Assembly: GCA_016709725.1 (NCBI GenBank)
Contig: JADJMG010000001.1
Location: forward strand, 868,001-932,000
Direction of reading: 5' to 3'
DNA: 64,000 nt
DNA from: Bacteroidota bacterium
Lineage (GTDB): Bacteria > Bacteroidota > Bacteroidia > AKYH767-A > OLB10
The notes beneath the pieces were generated by a model. That model had not been told where the DNA came from and searched no databases. It worked only from the letters and a program-made list of their open reading frames with translations. Each line of letters starts with the position of its first letter. Position 1 is the stretch's first letter. This document shows positions 1-9,064 of this stretch, one piece after another. Position numbers and translations under genes: made by a program.

Positions 1-619
1 CAGAATTAGTAAGTTTATTAAATGTGGAGTCATTGACTTTTTGAGCAACTCCCATTTTGGATTCACAAGGTATTCCTACACAGGTTGTATTGGAAAAGTC
101 AAACTTGGCGTTACAAAAATAAAGTAGGTTGCCATCGGAGTTGATTGCTGCATCCATTATTAACCAACCAAAAGGGTAATTAAAATTATAAATATTGAAG
201 TTACCATAAACACGTGTAATATTTGAAATATTACCATTCGAATAAACTCCTCTGTGTAAATTTTCCATTATAGATGGATATCCTCTAAGAGAAGTCCAAA
301 AGAAATTGTTGAGTGAGTCTAGAGAAGCTACAGCATCAAGATGATTTGGTAAAGAATCGTAAGTTCCACCAACCAAACCAACATACGTGAAGGTTGTATC
401 GTTAACCTTCGTGGCATAATACAAATTGGTATTTCCCCCAGAATTTAACGAGTTAAAAAAAAGGGTGTTTCCGTCCAATGAAATAAATGGCTCCATTGCG
501 TCAAAAGTCAACCCGTTAATTGTAATTTTTATTTCAGTTCCAAATGTCGGATAGGTCTGCGAAAAAGTTTGTTGAACAAAACCTGTCAAAAATAAAATGA
601 TGAGATATTTTAAATTCAT
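1..619 (-). CDS. Secreted PD40-type beta-propeller protein, 3' end outside window
   Basis: An open frame starts at the ATG at 617-619 and runs off the left edge, giving about 206 residues without a stop. The N-terminus is a signal peptide: hydrophobic residues 5-15, then QTFSQ|T, the usual Bacteroidota cleavage context. The mature part opens with EPFISLDGNTLFFNS, a typical PD40 (TolB/WD40-like propeller) blade, and a second blade-like segment follows (SDGNLLYFCNAKF). It is probably a periplasmic or surface beta-propeller, perhaps with a C-terminal sorting domain beyond the window. The next gene upstream on this strand, at 702, is another T9SS propeller. Its function is unknown. Confidence 0.7.
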   Translation of the reverse strand, partial: MNLKYLIILFLTGFVQQTFSQTYPTFGTEIKITINGLTFDAMEPFISLDGNTLFFNSLNSGGNTNLYYATKVNDTTFTYVGLVGGTYDSLPNHLDAVASLDSLNNFFWTSLRGYPSIMENLHRGVYSNGNISNITRVYGNFNIYNFNYPFGWLIMDAAINSDGNLLYFCNAKFDFSNTTCVGIPCESKMGVAQKVNDSTFNKLTNS

Positions 620-701
620 ATTCAATAATTTATTTTTGTTTTGGTATTGTCTTAAAGTTCCTCAGGATATCGATTTATTTCCTAACTATAAAATCCCACC
701 A

Positions 702-2108
702 CTACTCCACTACCAACCGTCCCGCACTTCTAGAAGAGGAAGAGGCTGCAGTGTAAAAATACAATCCCGCAGGCAAATCTAAATTCATTTGTAAAACAGG
801 AACAGTTAACGGAATCTGCATCACTTCCTGACCCAACACATTGGTAAGAATTAAAGTTGTAGACTTTGTAAAGTTGTTGACTTGAATGTTGATGGTTCCG
901 CTTGAGGGATTCGGAAAGATGGAAATTAGATTTTCCTTTTTGTCAATTTCGTTTACAGGAGTGGCGCCACTGTATTCAATTAAATCGGCATAAGGAATTC
1001 CGCCTGACGCAAATGAACCTGTATAAATGACCGAGTAGGTATTGGTTGTTAAATCGAATTTATAAATGACACCTAAACTATTTGCACCTCCACTGGCGGT
1101 CATACCATATAAATTTCCATCGCTCGCCATCATCACGTTTCCGTATGGACTTGCGCCCGTAGGGGTATCAAAATCGTGTAACTTAGTCATAGTATTGTTG
1201 GAAATTTGATATTTGAAAATGACACCTTTGTTATTATTTATTCCGCCTTGCGTTGTACATCCATATAAAATTCCTCCTACTTCAATCAACTGACACCATG
1301 GCGCAGAACCATCGGTGCCATTGAAGCTGTGTACAACATTGTAATTATTATTGGTAGGATCTAAACTAAAAATTACTCCGTAGCCTCCCGCTCCTCCACC
1401 AAATGCTAATCCATACAATAATCCATTGCTTGCTTGTCGCAATGTGCCGAAGGGTGTCCAGCCTGTGAAGAAAGAAAAATCATGTACAATTGAGAATGTT
1501 GTAGTAGGAATATCGTAACTGAAAATGACACCACCACTGTTTGCTCCGCCCGAAGTAGTCATCCCGTAAATTTTATTATTTACGGTCGATTGCATTACGC
1601 CGCCATTGGGCAGTTGTCCACTGAGTACATCAAAATCATGACGTTTAGTATACGTGTTGTTCGTTAAATTGAAATCATAAAAAACTCCTTTGTCAAAAAG
1701 GCCGCCGTTGTTTGTCATGCCAAATAAACTATTGTTATTACTTGCTTTGATGATGGGTCCACGTGGGTAATAACCCGAAAGCGAATCCATGCTATACAAC
1801 ATGGTGTAGTTATTTGTACCGGGGTTATAACTATAAATATCACCAACGGAATTCAAACCACCGCTGGTGGAATTTCCATAGATCAATGTACTGCTGATGG
1901 GTAAGAGATTGCTTTGAATACTTCCGCCGTTAACACCACCTGTGCAAACATAGTCCATGTTGTAGCCCGTGCCGTCACCGTTAATTTTAATAATTCCGCC
2001 AATACCGAAGGGGCCACCAAGGGCCATGCTGCCCCAGAGCTCAGGAATTTGTGAAGAAGCACTGAGGGTAAATAAAATACTTAAGAGAGAAAGTAAGGTT
2101 TTTTTCAT
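702..2108 (-). CDS. Secreted GloVer-repeat (TIGR03803-like) protein with T9SS sorting domain
   Basis: The product is 468 residues with signal peptide MKKTLLSLLSILFTLSASSQ. About eight tandem repeats of roughly 50 residues fill residues 40-390. Each has the GG.NS.GVIFSYD...Y..VHDF..G..P.G.L...NG.LYG pattern that I recognise as the GloVer tandem repeat (choice-of-anchor TIGR03803 class). The last 75 residues are a T9SS type A domain: ISIFPNPSSGTINIQV, a VLGQEV turn, a LPAGLYFY segment and a final LVVE. It is expected to be exported and attached to or released from the cell surface by T9SS. The repeats predict a beta-propeller. No catalytic motif is seen, so the ligand is unknown. Confidence 0.85.
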   Translation of the reverse strand: MKKTLLSLLSILFTLSASSQIPELWGSMALGGPFGIGGIIKINGDGTGYNMDYVCTGGVNGGSIQSNLLPISSTLIYGNSTSGGLNSVGDIYSYNPGTNNYTMLYSMDSLSGYYPRGPIIKASNNNSLFGMTNNGGLFDKGVFYDFNLTNNTYTKRHDFDVLSGQLPNGGVMQSTVNNKIYGMTTSGGANSGGVIFSYDIPTTTFSIVHDFSFFTGWTPFGTLRQASNGLLYGLAFGGGAGGYGVIFSLDPTNNNYNVVHSFNGTDGSAPWCQLIEVGGILYGCTTQGGINNNKGVIFKYQISNNTMTKLHDFDTPTGASPYGNVMMASDGNLYGMTASGGANSLGVIYKFDLTTNTYSVIYTGSFASGGIPYADLIEYSGATPVNEIDKKENLISIFPNPSSGTINIQVNNFTKSTTLILTNVLGQEVMQIPLTVPVLQMNLDLPAGLYFYTAASSSSRSAGRLVVE

Positions 2109-2231
2109 GATGGGAAAGTTTGAGGAAATAAAAATACTAAAAGTAATTGAAAGAATTAACCGCCGAGTATAACTTAATATGGAACACGGATGACACGGAT
2201 TACTATGATTTACACAAATTTATTCATCGGA

Positions 2232-3029
2232 TCATTCTGATCGTTCATCTCGTTTGGTGTAGCCCATCCCTTGTAATTTTAAATCACGAAATACTTTTAA
2301 TTCAATTTCGGGGAGGATGGGTTCGCCGATGGCTTGGAGAAGGTCGATGTCGTTTTCGCGCGGACTCTTTATTCTTTTGCTGATGGGATAGGCATTCATC
2401 TCATCATCGGTATAAGGTTCGAGGAGATCGGTGATTTGGTTGAGATGTTCTGCTTCCAGCCATTTGCGTTCGTCGCTCTCGTGAAGGATGACGGGTGAAC
2501 GATGATGTCCGATTTGTTGAATGACTTTGTTGGGTGTAGTGGTGATGATGGAAAATGAATGTATGATTTCACCCGTTTCCTTATTCGCCCACTCATCCCA
2601 GATTCCAGCTAAGGCTATGGGTTGGCGCTTGAGGTAGACGAGGTATGGTTTGTCGAGCTTTTCTTTTTTCGGACCTTCAATAAAATAATCGGCGATCACT
2701 AAGCATCGTTGTGAGCGGATGGGTTTTCTGAAAGAAGGTTTGCTGATGATTCCCTTCGCACCTCGATAGTTCGGATCATCATCACTATTATGATCTCCCT
2801 CTGCTCTTGCATTTATTAAGTACATGGGTTTCTTTGCCCAGAAAGGCGTGAGTCCAAAATGAAAAAACTGAATCTCATTGGGTTTGTCGTTTGTAATTAC
2901 AGGCGCCAAAGCTCCCGGCACTACATTAAAATTAGGCAAATTTACGCGCGCGGAATATTGCTGTGCTACGGCGTTGAAACGCTTTTCGTAGGATTTGATA
3001 TTGTCGATTAAGATATAGCGGCCACACAT
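2232..3029 (-). CDS. SOS response-associated peptidase (SRAP/YedK/HMCES family)
   Basis: The start was set at the ATG at 3027-3029, so the protein begins MCGRY. SRAP proteins need Cys2 exposed after Met removal, because it forms the thiazolidine crosslink to abasic sites in single-stranded DNA; the longer frame reading MFSFNMCGRY would bury it. The other family landmarks are present: Asn73 in LINARAE, Glu118 in YFIEGP and His175 in HHRSPVIL. Its 265 residues are slightly longer than E. coli YedK. It is cytoplasmic and shields abasic sites in ssDNA. It stands alone among secreted-protein genes, and no LexA box was identified upstream. Confidence 0.92.
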   Translation of the reverse strand: MCGRYILIDNIKSYEKRFNAVAQQYSARVNLPNFNVVPGALAPVITNDKPNEIQFFHFGLTPFWAKKPMYLINARAEGDHNSDDDPNYRGAKGIISKPSFRKPIRSQRCLVIADYFIEGPKKEKLDKPYLVYLKRQPIALAGIWDEWANKETGEIIHSFSIITTTPNKVIQQIGHHRSPVILHESDERKWLEAEHLNQITDLLEPYTDDEMNAYPISKRIKSPRENDIDLLQAIGEPILPEIELKVFRDLKLQGMGYTKRDERSE

Positions 3030-3245
3030 ATTGAAACTAAACACGAATATACGAATATCGAGGACGCGAAATGCGAATGAACACGAAATTCGAATTAATG
3101 CGAAATGTGAATGTACGAAAATCTAGGACACGATAAACGAATTTACACTTCGTAATGCGAAAGCCAGAAGCCAGAAGCTAGAAGCTAGAAGCTAGAAGCT
3201 AGAAGCTAAAAAAATCGTGACTATAAATACCACTCAGAATAATCC
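3030..3245. repeat. Intergenic repeats, including a 7-bp tandem array
   Basis: At 3162-3208 the 7-base unit AGCTAGA (first two copies AGCCAGA) is repeated seven times. The part before it (about 3040-3160) is built from degenerate words such as CGAATATACGAAT, GCGAAATGCGAATG and GCGAAATGTGAATG. No gene is visible. The same 7-base family recurs near 6203-6346 and 8874-8905. Confidence 0.75.
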
Positions 3246-6158
3246 CTAAAACGAACGAGGACTCAAAACCAACTTCAAACTTCCGATCGATCCGTTCTCT
3301 TGTTGATATTGCAAAATATAGAGTCCGGAAGGGAATTTGGATAAGTTGATTTCGCGATTGATGAGATCCAAGTTCGTTACTTTTCTGCCTTGCAAATCAT
3401 ATACGATTCCGTTGATGATGGGAGAACCTCCTGCTGTTTCCATCAACAAGAATGTTCCATTCGAAGGATTCGGATAGGCGACAACGTTAGATGAACTTTC
3501 GATCTGTTCCATGCCTACCGCACTACCACCATACTTAATAGTAATCATGTGGAAAAGTTGTTCGTTTAAGAAATCAGTAGCACTTTGTCCAGTCACAACA
3601 AAATTTCCTTGTGCATCACGGGCTAAATCATGAAATACATCCGGTGCAAAGTTGGGGGTAGTGTAAGTATTTAAAAATTGTTGAACACCCGCAGAATTAT
3701 ATCCTACCAACACAAAATCATAATTGCTTGTGGCACCATTGACTTCCCAACCAGCGGTTACGATTCTATTATTAGGTTCTATCAATAATTTTAATGGTTC
3801 ACGGTTACTGGCTGTTTGGCTGTATACCGTTGCCCATTGAAAGGCACCCGACGCAGTATATTGCAGCGTAGTATAACGTGCAACAAATCCTGTCCATCCC
3901 CTGCAGATATATACAATATTTCCTGCCGGTGTATATCGAACTTTTACGCCAAATTCGTTTGTGGTATTTGGATTGAATACTGCACGCCAATTTTGCGCTC
4001 CCGTTGTTCCGTTGTAAGTAATGAGAGTAGAAACACCAGAAGGAAGATAACCCGAAATACCTACGGCAGCCACTTCTCCAGATGGACTCACGGTCACATC
4101 ATACACTTCATCATATACATTTAACGAATCGAAATCGGCCGACCAAAGTCGTACACCAGAGGGTTGAAAACGTTGCACAACACCTTTTGCTGTATTGCCC
4201 GATGAAGTTTGCACCAATCCTGCTACTGCAATATCACCATTGGGAAATGAAGCCAAACTATTAATTTTTGTAACGGCAAATTGTGTAGAATCCATCTTAG
4301 CGACCCATTGAACAACATGTTGATTATCGAAATAAATTAATAGTCCACCGGCAATATTTGAACTTGCACCAATCACAATGCTACCATCGCTCCGCATCAA
4401 CATCGAATTAGACAAAACGCTTCCCAATGGCGAAGGAAGATACCAGGAAGTATCTAAGAAATTTCCGTTAACGTCCATCGTTACCAACGACATTCGAAAA
4501 TTATTTTTTGTTTTGCCACTATCTGAAGAAATACATAAGACTAATTCACCTGCTGGATTAAATTGCATATCGGTGATGGTATCATTATTCCAAGAAGGAG
4601 TGGTGTAATATTTTTCCCATAACAAAGTTCCGGCTGGATCGTATTTCACAATGGCCACATCCCATCCTTCATTATAACTTCTGTCGACCGTTGTTGCGCA
4701 ATAAATATTATCGGCAGCATCAACACGAACCAATTGTCCGTGAGTAATGCCTGCACCTTTACCATTATGATTCCATTCATATAAACCATTACCCGCAGTA
4801 TCCACAACCATCATGTACAAATTTTCATCTACATACGCTGTATCCGTTTTAAAACCTCCGGCAACTACTTTTCCATTTCGTGTTGCAATAGCAAATCCCA
4901 TCGAAGCATCTGATGAATCCGCAACGCGATACGTCCATAAAGAATCGCCAGCATCAGAATACTTGGCGATAATCATATTCGTGAGTCCGCCGTTACCGTA
5001 ATAATCTGGACCCGGATAAATTGCTCTGCCTGACGTATAGACGCCACCGTTATTATCGATGGCTACGGAATTAAATACTTCGGATCCGAATTGCAAGGGA
5101 CCCGTCCACCTTCTTCTCCATCCTTGTGAACCATCAAAATTAACACGAGTAATAAAACCATTTGCATAATCAGTTCCAACTACATAGGCATTGCCTAAAT
5201 CATCAAATGTATTACCTAATAAATACTCATCATTCCCTGATGTTGAATCTTGGTAGATGGTTTCCCACTGACGGATACCCGTAGCGTTGTACGACATCAC
5301 CAACACATCCAATTTATTGTTAGCAGAATTTCCGGTTTCGCCAGCAACAAATAAATTTCCAGTATTATTATACGCAAGACCTCTCAATCGATCCGGTAAA
5401 ATATAAGCAGGATTCGAATAAGAATCACTCCAAACAGTTCCACCATTTTGATCATACTGTTTTACAAAAGAATTTATTCCTCCATTGACTGCGGCATCGG
5501 AAATATAACCACAAGCGGTTGCATTTCCATTGGGAGCAATCACAATGTCGAAAGCTTCATCATCACCAGCAGCGGGACCATTGAATACATCTGCCCACTG
5601 TTGCACACCACTCGAATTATACTTTATTACTAACCCGCTCTTGCTTGCTGACAATGGATCGACTGTTCCAGCAACATAAACATTATCGTTTGCATCAACT
5701 GCAATGGCATAACCATAACTGTTACTAGTCGCACCTACGGCATATCGACTCACCCATTGTTGCACACCTGCAGCGTTAAGCTTTATCGTAATGCAATCAA
5801 AGATTCCTGAAAAAGTGGGATGCGATTTTCCTGTTAAATAAACATTAAGATTTGCATCGATGGCCATATCGAGAACGTAATCTTCTCCTTTACTACCACT
5901 ATCATAATAATATTGCCAAAGGGTATCGCCTTGTGCATTTCTTTTCATGACATATGCATCAGGATATGCGCGTTCGTTACTGGCATATCCACCTATGTAA
6001 ATATCATTATTGTTGTCGATCAATATTTTGCTAATGCGATCGGATGATTTTCCCTGCGGAACAAAAGAACGAAGCCATTGTTGAGGAAGTGCTTGGGAGA
6101 ATGAAAGAGCATTAAATAGAATTACAAATAAAAGCGAAAGGTTAATTTTTAATTTCAT
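3246..6158 (-). CDS. Large secreted SBBP-like beta-propeller protein with T9SS sorting domain
   Basis: The start was taken at the ATG at 6156-6158 (MKLKINLSLLFVILFNALSF), which begins directly with a signal peptide ending SFSQ|A; an upstream in-frame ATG only adds 13 residues before it. The protein has 970 residues. Almost all of it is repeats of about 50 residues of the type D..NNIYI.G...., KYN..G..QW...Y, typical of SBBP / propeller-like secreted proteins. The C-terminal 80 residues form a T9SS type A domain (VVAYPNPSNGTFLLME, DLQGRKV, KFPSGLYILQY). There are no catalytic motifs. It is probably a cell-surface or released protein of unknown ligand. The gene is intact despite its length. Confidence 0.85.
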   Translation of the reverse strand: MKLKINLSLLFVILFNALSFSQALPQQWLRSFVPQGKSSDRISKILIDNNNDIYIGGYASNERAYPDAYVMKRNAQGDTLWQYYYDSGSKGEDYVLDMAIDANLNVYLTGKSHPTFSGIFDCITIKLNAAGVQQWVSRYAVGATSNSYGYAIAVDANDNVYVAGTVDPLSASKSGLVIKYNSSGVQQWADVFNGPAAGDDEAFDIVIAPNGNATACGYISDAAVNGGINSFVKQYDQNGGTVWSDSYSNPAYILPDRLRGLAYNNTGNLFVAGETGNSANNKLDVLVMSYNATGIRQWETIYQDSTSGNDEYLLGNTFDDLGNAYVVGTDYANGFITRVNFDGSQGWRRRWTGPLQFGSEVFNSVAIDNNGGVYTSGRAIYPGPDYYGNGGLTNMIIAKYSDAGDSLWTYRVADSSDASMGFAIATRNGKVVAGGFKTDTAYVDENLYMMVVDTAGNGLYEWNHNGKGAGITHGQLVRVDAADNIYCATTVDRSYNEGWDVAIVKYDPAGTLLWEKYYTTPSWNNDTITDMQFNPAGELVLCISSDSGKTKNNFRMSLVTMDVNGNFLDTSWYLPSPLGSVLSNSMLMRSDGSIVIGASSNIAGGLLIYFDNQHVVQWVAKMDSTQFAVTKINSLASFPNGDIAVAGLVQTSSGNTAKGVVQRFQPSGVRLWSADFDSLNVYDEVYDVTVSPSGEVAAVGISGYLPSGVSTLITYNGTTGAQNWRAVFNPNTTNEFGVKVRYTPAGNIVYICRGWTGFVARYTTLQYTASGAFQWATVYSQTASNREPLKLLIEPNNRIVTAGWEVNGATSNYDFVLVGYNSAGVQQFLNTYTTPNFAPDVFHDLARDAQGNFVVTGQSATDFLNEQLFHMITIKYGGSAVGMEQIESSSNVVAYPNPSNGTFLLMETAGGSPIINGIVYDLQGRKVTNLDLINREINLSKFPSGLYILQYQQENGSIGSLKLVLSPRSF

Positions 6159-6202
6159 GTTTTGATGTGTTTGGAGTGTGAAGGTAATACTTTTCAAATA
6201 AA

Positions 6203-6346
6203 AAAGCTGCTGGCTGCTAGCTACTGGCTGCTAGAGGCTGCTGGCTACAAGTAGTTATACGCAAAAACCCAGAAGTTAAATGCTAGTCGCGAATCCTCGC
6301 GTCCCACAGTACTGTGGAACAGAAGCTAGAAGCTAGAAGCTAGAAA
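6203..6346. repeat. Intergenic repeat cluster (GCTGCTGGCTGCTAG family, two palindromes, AGCTAGA array)
   Basis: 6203-6247 carries GCTGCTGGCTGCTAG-type words. 6287-6301 holds TCGCGAATCCTCGCG, a variant of the 16-bp palindrome seen at 31166, 33154 and 41181. 6304-6317 is the perfect palindrome CCACAGTACTGTGG. From 6321 the 7-base unit AGCTAGA is repeated again. The cluster lies directly downstream of the pseudouridine synthase gene and shows no coding potential. Confidence 0.7.
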
Positions 6347-6401
6347 ACTATTTCCGAAGGAAGAATTAGATAATCCAAGTAAGAAATATCCGAAGAATAA
6401 A

Positions 6402-8288
6402 TTACTCGCTCGCTTGCTTCTTCTTGCCGTTACCCATCATCTTCAAAAAACCAACTTCACGTTCATCGAGCATTCTCCAACGACCTCTTGGTAGATCTTT
6501 TTTTGTGAGTCCAGCAAATCCAACGCGATCAAGTTTCACAACATCATAGCCAAGCGCTTCGAACATACGACGCACGATACGATTTTTACCAGAGTGCAAT
6601 TCCACGCCGACAACTTTCTTATCGTCTTTTGCATTACCGATTGAAATTTCATCTACACTACTAACACCGTCTTCCAACTCAACTCCTTCTTGCAAACGAC
6701 GTGCATCAGAAACTTTAAAATTTTTGTCGAGTTCGGCTTGATAAATTTTCTTCACGCGTGAACTTGGATGAGTTAAATGACGCGCTAAATCACCGTCGTT
6801 GGTAAATAATAAAAGTCCAACGGTGTTTCTATCTAAACGTCCTACTGGATAAACTCTCTCCGGACAAGCGCCTGCAATTAATTCCATAACGGTCTTACGA
6901 TCGTTCGGATCATCGGATGTGGTGATATAATCTTTGGGTTTATTCAACAAAAGATAAACATGCTTTTCATTTCGGATACGCTCACCGTTATAACGGATAT
7001 CATCACCTGGTTTTACTTTCATGCCGAGTTCGGTAGCGACTTGACCATTCACTGAAATGACTCCAGCTGTAATCAAATCATCTGCTTCACGACGCGAACA
7101 AATTCCAGCCATCCCAATAAAGCGATTCAATCGAATTTCACCTGTTAAATCAGCACCGGTACTGGCACTACGTTTACGCGGTGCGCCACGGCGGCCACCA
7201 CTTTTTCCGTAAGATGGACGATCTCTGTAAGATGATTTCTCTTCAAAACGAGAGTGACGATCTTCTCTGCTTGGTGGACCGCTTTTATCACGCTTTTTAT
7301 AGGGACGAGTTTCGTTGTCACGTGAATCCCGATAGCTATCGGGACCACGCTCTCTGCTCTCCGAACTTCGCTCTCTACTTCCGCGCTCTCCACGCTCCGA
7401 ACTCCGATCTCCGAACTCCGATCTTTTATATGGTCTTTTTTCGCCATCTCCGGAATCACTTTTGCCTCTCGTAAAAGGTGCTCTGCGCTCTCCGCTCTCC
7501 GCTCTGTCTTCGCGACCTCGTGAAAATGGTGCACGCTCTTCTCCGTTATCGTCTCTTCTTTTATAAGGACGTTTTCTCCATCGCCAAAAGAACTTCTTCC
7601 TCTAGAATCCCGATAGCTATCGGGACCACGCTCTCCGCGCTCCGAACTCCGCTCTGTACTTCCGCTTTCGTCTCTTCTTTTATATGGACGTTTTTCACCG
7701 TCATTGGAATCACTTCTTCCTCTAGAAAATGGTGCACGACTCTCTCCCATATCGTCTCTTCTTTTATATGGTCTCTTTTCGCCGTCACCTGAAGAACTTC
7801 TTCCTCTTGTAAATGGTGCTCTACTCTCTCCGCTATCATCTCTTCTTTTATATGGACGTTTTTCTCCGTCATTAGAATCGCTTCTGCCTCTAGTAAAAGG
7901 TGCTCTGCGATCTCCGCTCTCCGCACTGTCTTCGCGTCCTCGTGAAAATGGTGCGCGACTCTCTCCGCTTTCATCTCTTCTTTGATATGGACGTTTCGCA
8001 CCATCACCTGAAGAACTTCTTCCTCTAGAATCCCGATAGCTATCGGGACCGCTCTGAACTCTGCTCTCCGCGCTCTCCGCGCTCTGAACTCCGCTCTGCA
8101 CTTCCTCCTCTAGATGGTCGAGAGCTTCCTTCGTTATCGAATGAATCCCAAGGTGATTTTTTTTCTGAGCGTGCTGGGCGGTCACCGCTATTATCATTTC
8201 TTGTGAATTTGCCTCTTCCTGTCGCAGGTCGAGAGCGGTCGTTACTGCCACGTGAACCGTCACGGCCGGGGCTACTTTTCTTTTTCAT
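6402..8288 (-). CDS. Pseudouridine synthase, RsuA/RluB family, with long basic repeat arm; frame broken twice
   Basis: The catalytic part (6402 to about 7135) has an S4 RNA-binding domain (IRLNRFIGMAGICSRREADD) and an RsuA/RluB/RluE-type synthase domain with GRLDRNTVGLLLFTNDG (catalytic Asp in GRLD). It isomerises uridine in rRNA. Upstream the same frame stays open and continues into an arm rich in Arg, Ser, Gly and Asp, with repeats of RGRSxSxDGEKRPYKRRDD. Such arms are common on Bacteroidota homologues. The natural start is the ATG at 8286-8288 (MKKKSSPGRDG). As written, the frame breaks in a repeat at 8043-8104 (a TAG falls inside the palindrome at 8040-8042). It breaks again at 7572-7575, where GAAAACG stands in place of the GAAAAACG found in sister repeats. 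Three palindromic elements lie inside the arm. The TTG at 7130 is an unlikely start because it would cut the S4 domain. Confidence 0.8.
7327..7430. repeat. Composite palindromic element, copy 1 (inside the pseudouridine synthase gene)
   Basis: The perfect 18-bp palindrome TCCCGATAGCTATCGGGA (7327-7344) is followed by a pyrimidine-rich tail made of CTCTCCGAACTTCG / CTCCGAACTCCGATCT words. On the coding strand the palindrome reads PDSYRDS and the tail reads ERSSERGER-like peptides. It is in frame with the synthase domain. Confidence 0.8.
7608..7672. repeat. Composite palindromic element, copy 2 (inside the pseudouridine synthase gene)
   Basis: The palindrome TCCCGATAGCTATCGGGA is at 7608-7625, followed by CCACGCTCTCCGCGCTCCG and CTCCGCTCTGTACTTCC. 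It is translated in the arm as GPDSYRDSRGRSS preceded by STERSSERGER. Confidence 0.8.
8031..8104. repeat. Composite palindromic element, copy 3 (inside the pseudouridine synthase gene)
   Basis: The palindrome TCCCGATAGCTATCGGGA is at 8031-8048, with a tail of CTCTGAACTCTGCTCTCCGCG words up to 8104. The reading frame entering from the ATG at 8288 meets TAG inside this palindrome, so this copy either disrupts the gene or contains an indel. Confidence 0.8.
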
Positions 8289-8451
8289 TTTATTTTCTAT
8301 AAATAGGGCTGCAAAGATCGTAATTAATTGTTGATAAGTAACGTTGATTTTGCATGAATTTTAGGCTAAAAAGCATTGATTTGAGGACAAATACACCAAA
8401 TAAGTCAAAATCTTAGTAAAGTCCAATTGGAGTTATTGACAATTGGAAACC

Positions 8452-8814
8452 TCAACGAGCATGGAAGGCTTCCTTCATATGAGTCAGTTGAGCTTTCTTG
8501 CCTTTTCGAAAGATGATGGAAATGACATCAAATCGGATCTCATGACGGATATCGTAAAGCTCTTGATAATACCCAGCTGCGAGCGCCATCAAATCGGTTT
8601 TTGTTTGGCCGATGGATGCTTCCGGACTCCCATAACTCGGAAAGCTTCGACTCTTCACTTCCACGATAATCAGAAACCTTTCGTCGGTTGCAATGATGTC
8701 GATTTCGCCTTTTTGATAGCGGAAGTTTCGAGCTAAAATCCGGTAGCCAATTTGTTGGAGATAGCGAACAGCGATGGCTTCACCGCGCTCACCGATTTTT
8801 TCAATGTCGGTCAT
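8452..8814 (-). CDS. YraN/UPF0102 family protein (nuclease-like fold)
   Basis: The start at 8812-8814 (MTDIEKIGERGE) was chosen over a frame 15 codons longer because family members begin just before the GERGEAIAVRYL motif. At 120 residues it has the usual length. The restriction-endonuclease-like core is visible: GEIDIIATD (Asp) followed by FLIIVEVKSRS, the D-ExK pattern. Family members are small cytoplasmic proteins of poorly defined role with a Holliday-junction-resolvase-like fold. The gene is monocistronic here. Confidence 0.88.
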   Translation of the reverse strand: MTDIEKIGERGEAIAVRYLQQIGYRILARNFRYQKGEIDIIATDERFLIIVEVKSRSFPSYGSPEASIGQTKTDLMALAAGYYQELYDIRHEIRFDVISIIFRKGKKAQLTHMKEAFHAR

Positions 8815-8873
8815 TTTCGATTTTATTAAAATGGTTTTTAGAAAAAAATGATTTCGCAAATATACGTAGAAAA

Positions 8874-8905
8874 GGCTTCTAGCTGCTAGCTTCAGCTGCT
8901 AGATT
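8874..8905. repeat. AGCTGCTAG-type intergenic repeat
   Basis: GGCTTCTAGCTGCTAGCTTC and AGCTGCTAGA are members of the same word family as the repeats at 3162-3208 and 6203-6346. The rest of the gap (to 9064) shows no gene. Confidence 0.5.
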
Positions 8906-9064
8906 TTTAGATGCCAAGTGATTATGATTTGCTAATATACTTAATTAGATCCGCCCGTTGCGCCTCCTCCGCGTTCCTTGCGTTTAAATTGTCAGTTATA
9001 TTAGTTAGAAAAATTTCTTCTATGTAAATGAGTAACAAACCCTTCTAACTCGAAATACAATTTT

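Noticed and set aside
3162..3208. Possible CRISPR array (also at 10027, 31101 and 46991)
   Set aside because: The units are 7-8 bases with no spacers between them and no cas gene in the window; they are simple tandem arrays.
3816..5633. Several 60-100 codon plus-strand frames opposite the large propeller gene
   Set aside because: They lie antisense to an intact 970-residue gene with clear repeats and sorting domain, and show no domain or signal of their own.
7145..8263. A 372-residue open frame rich in RAES/SESG words within the pseudouridine synthase region
   Set aside because: Only its middle part is in the coherent RGRSSSGDGEKRPYKRR frame; the two ends are out-of-frame readings of the arm. 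The synthase frame runs through the region from the other side, so this is not a separate gene.
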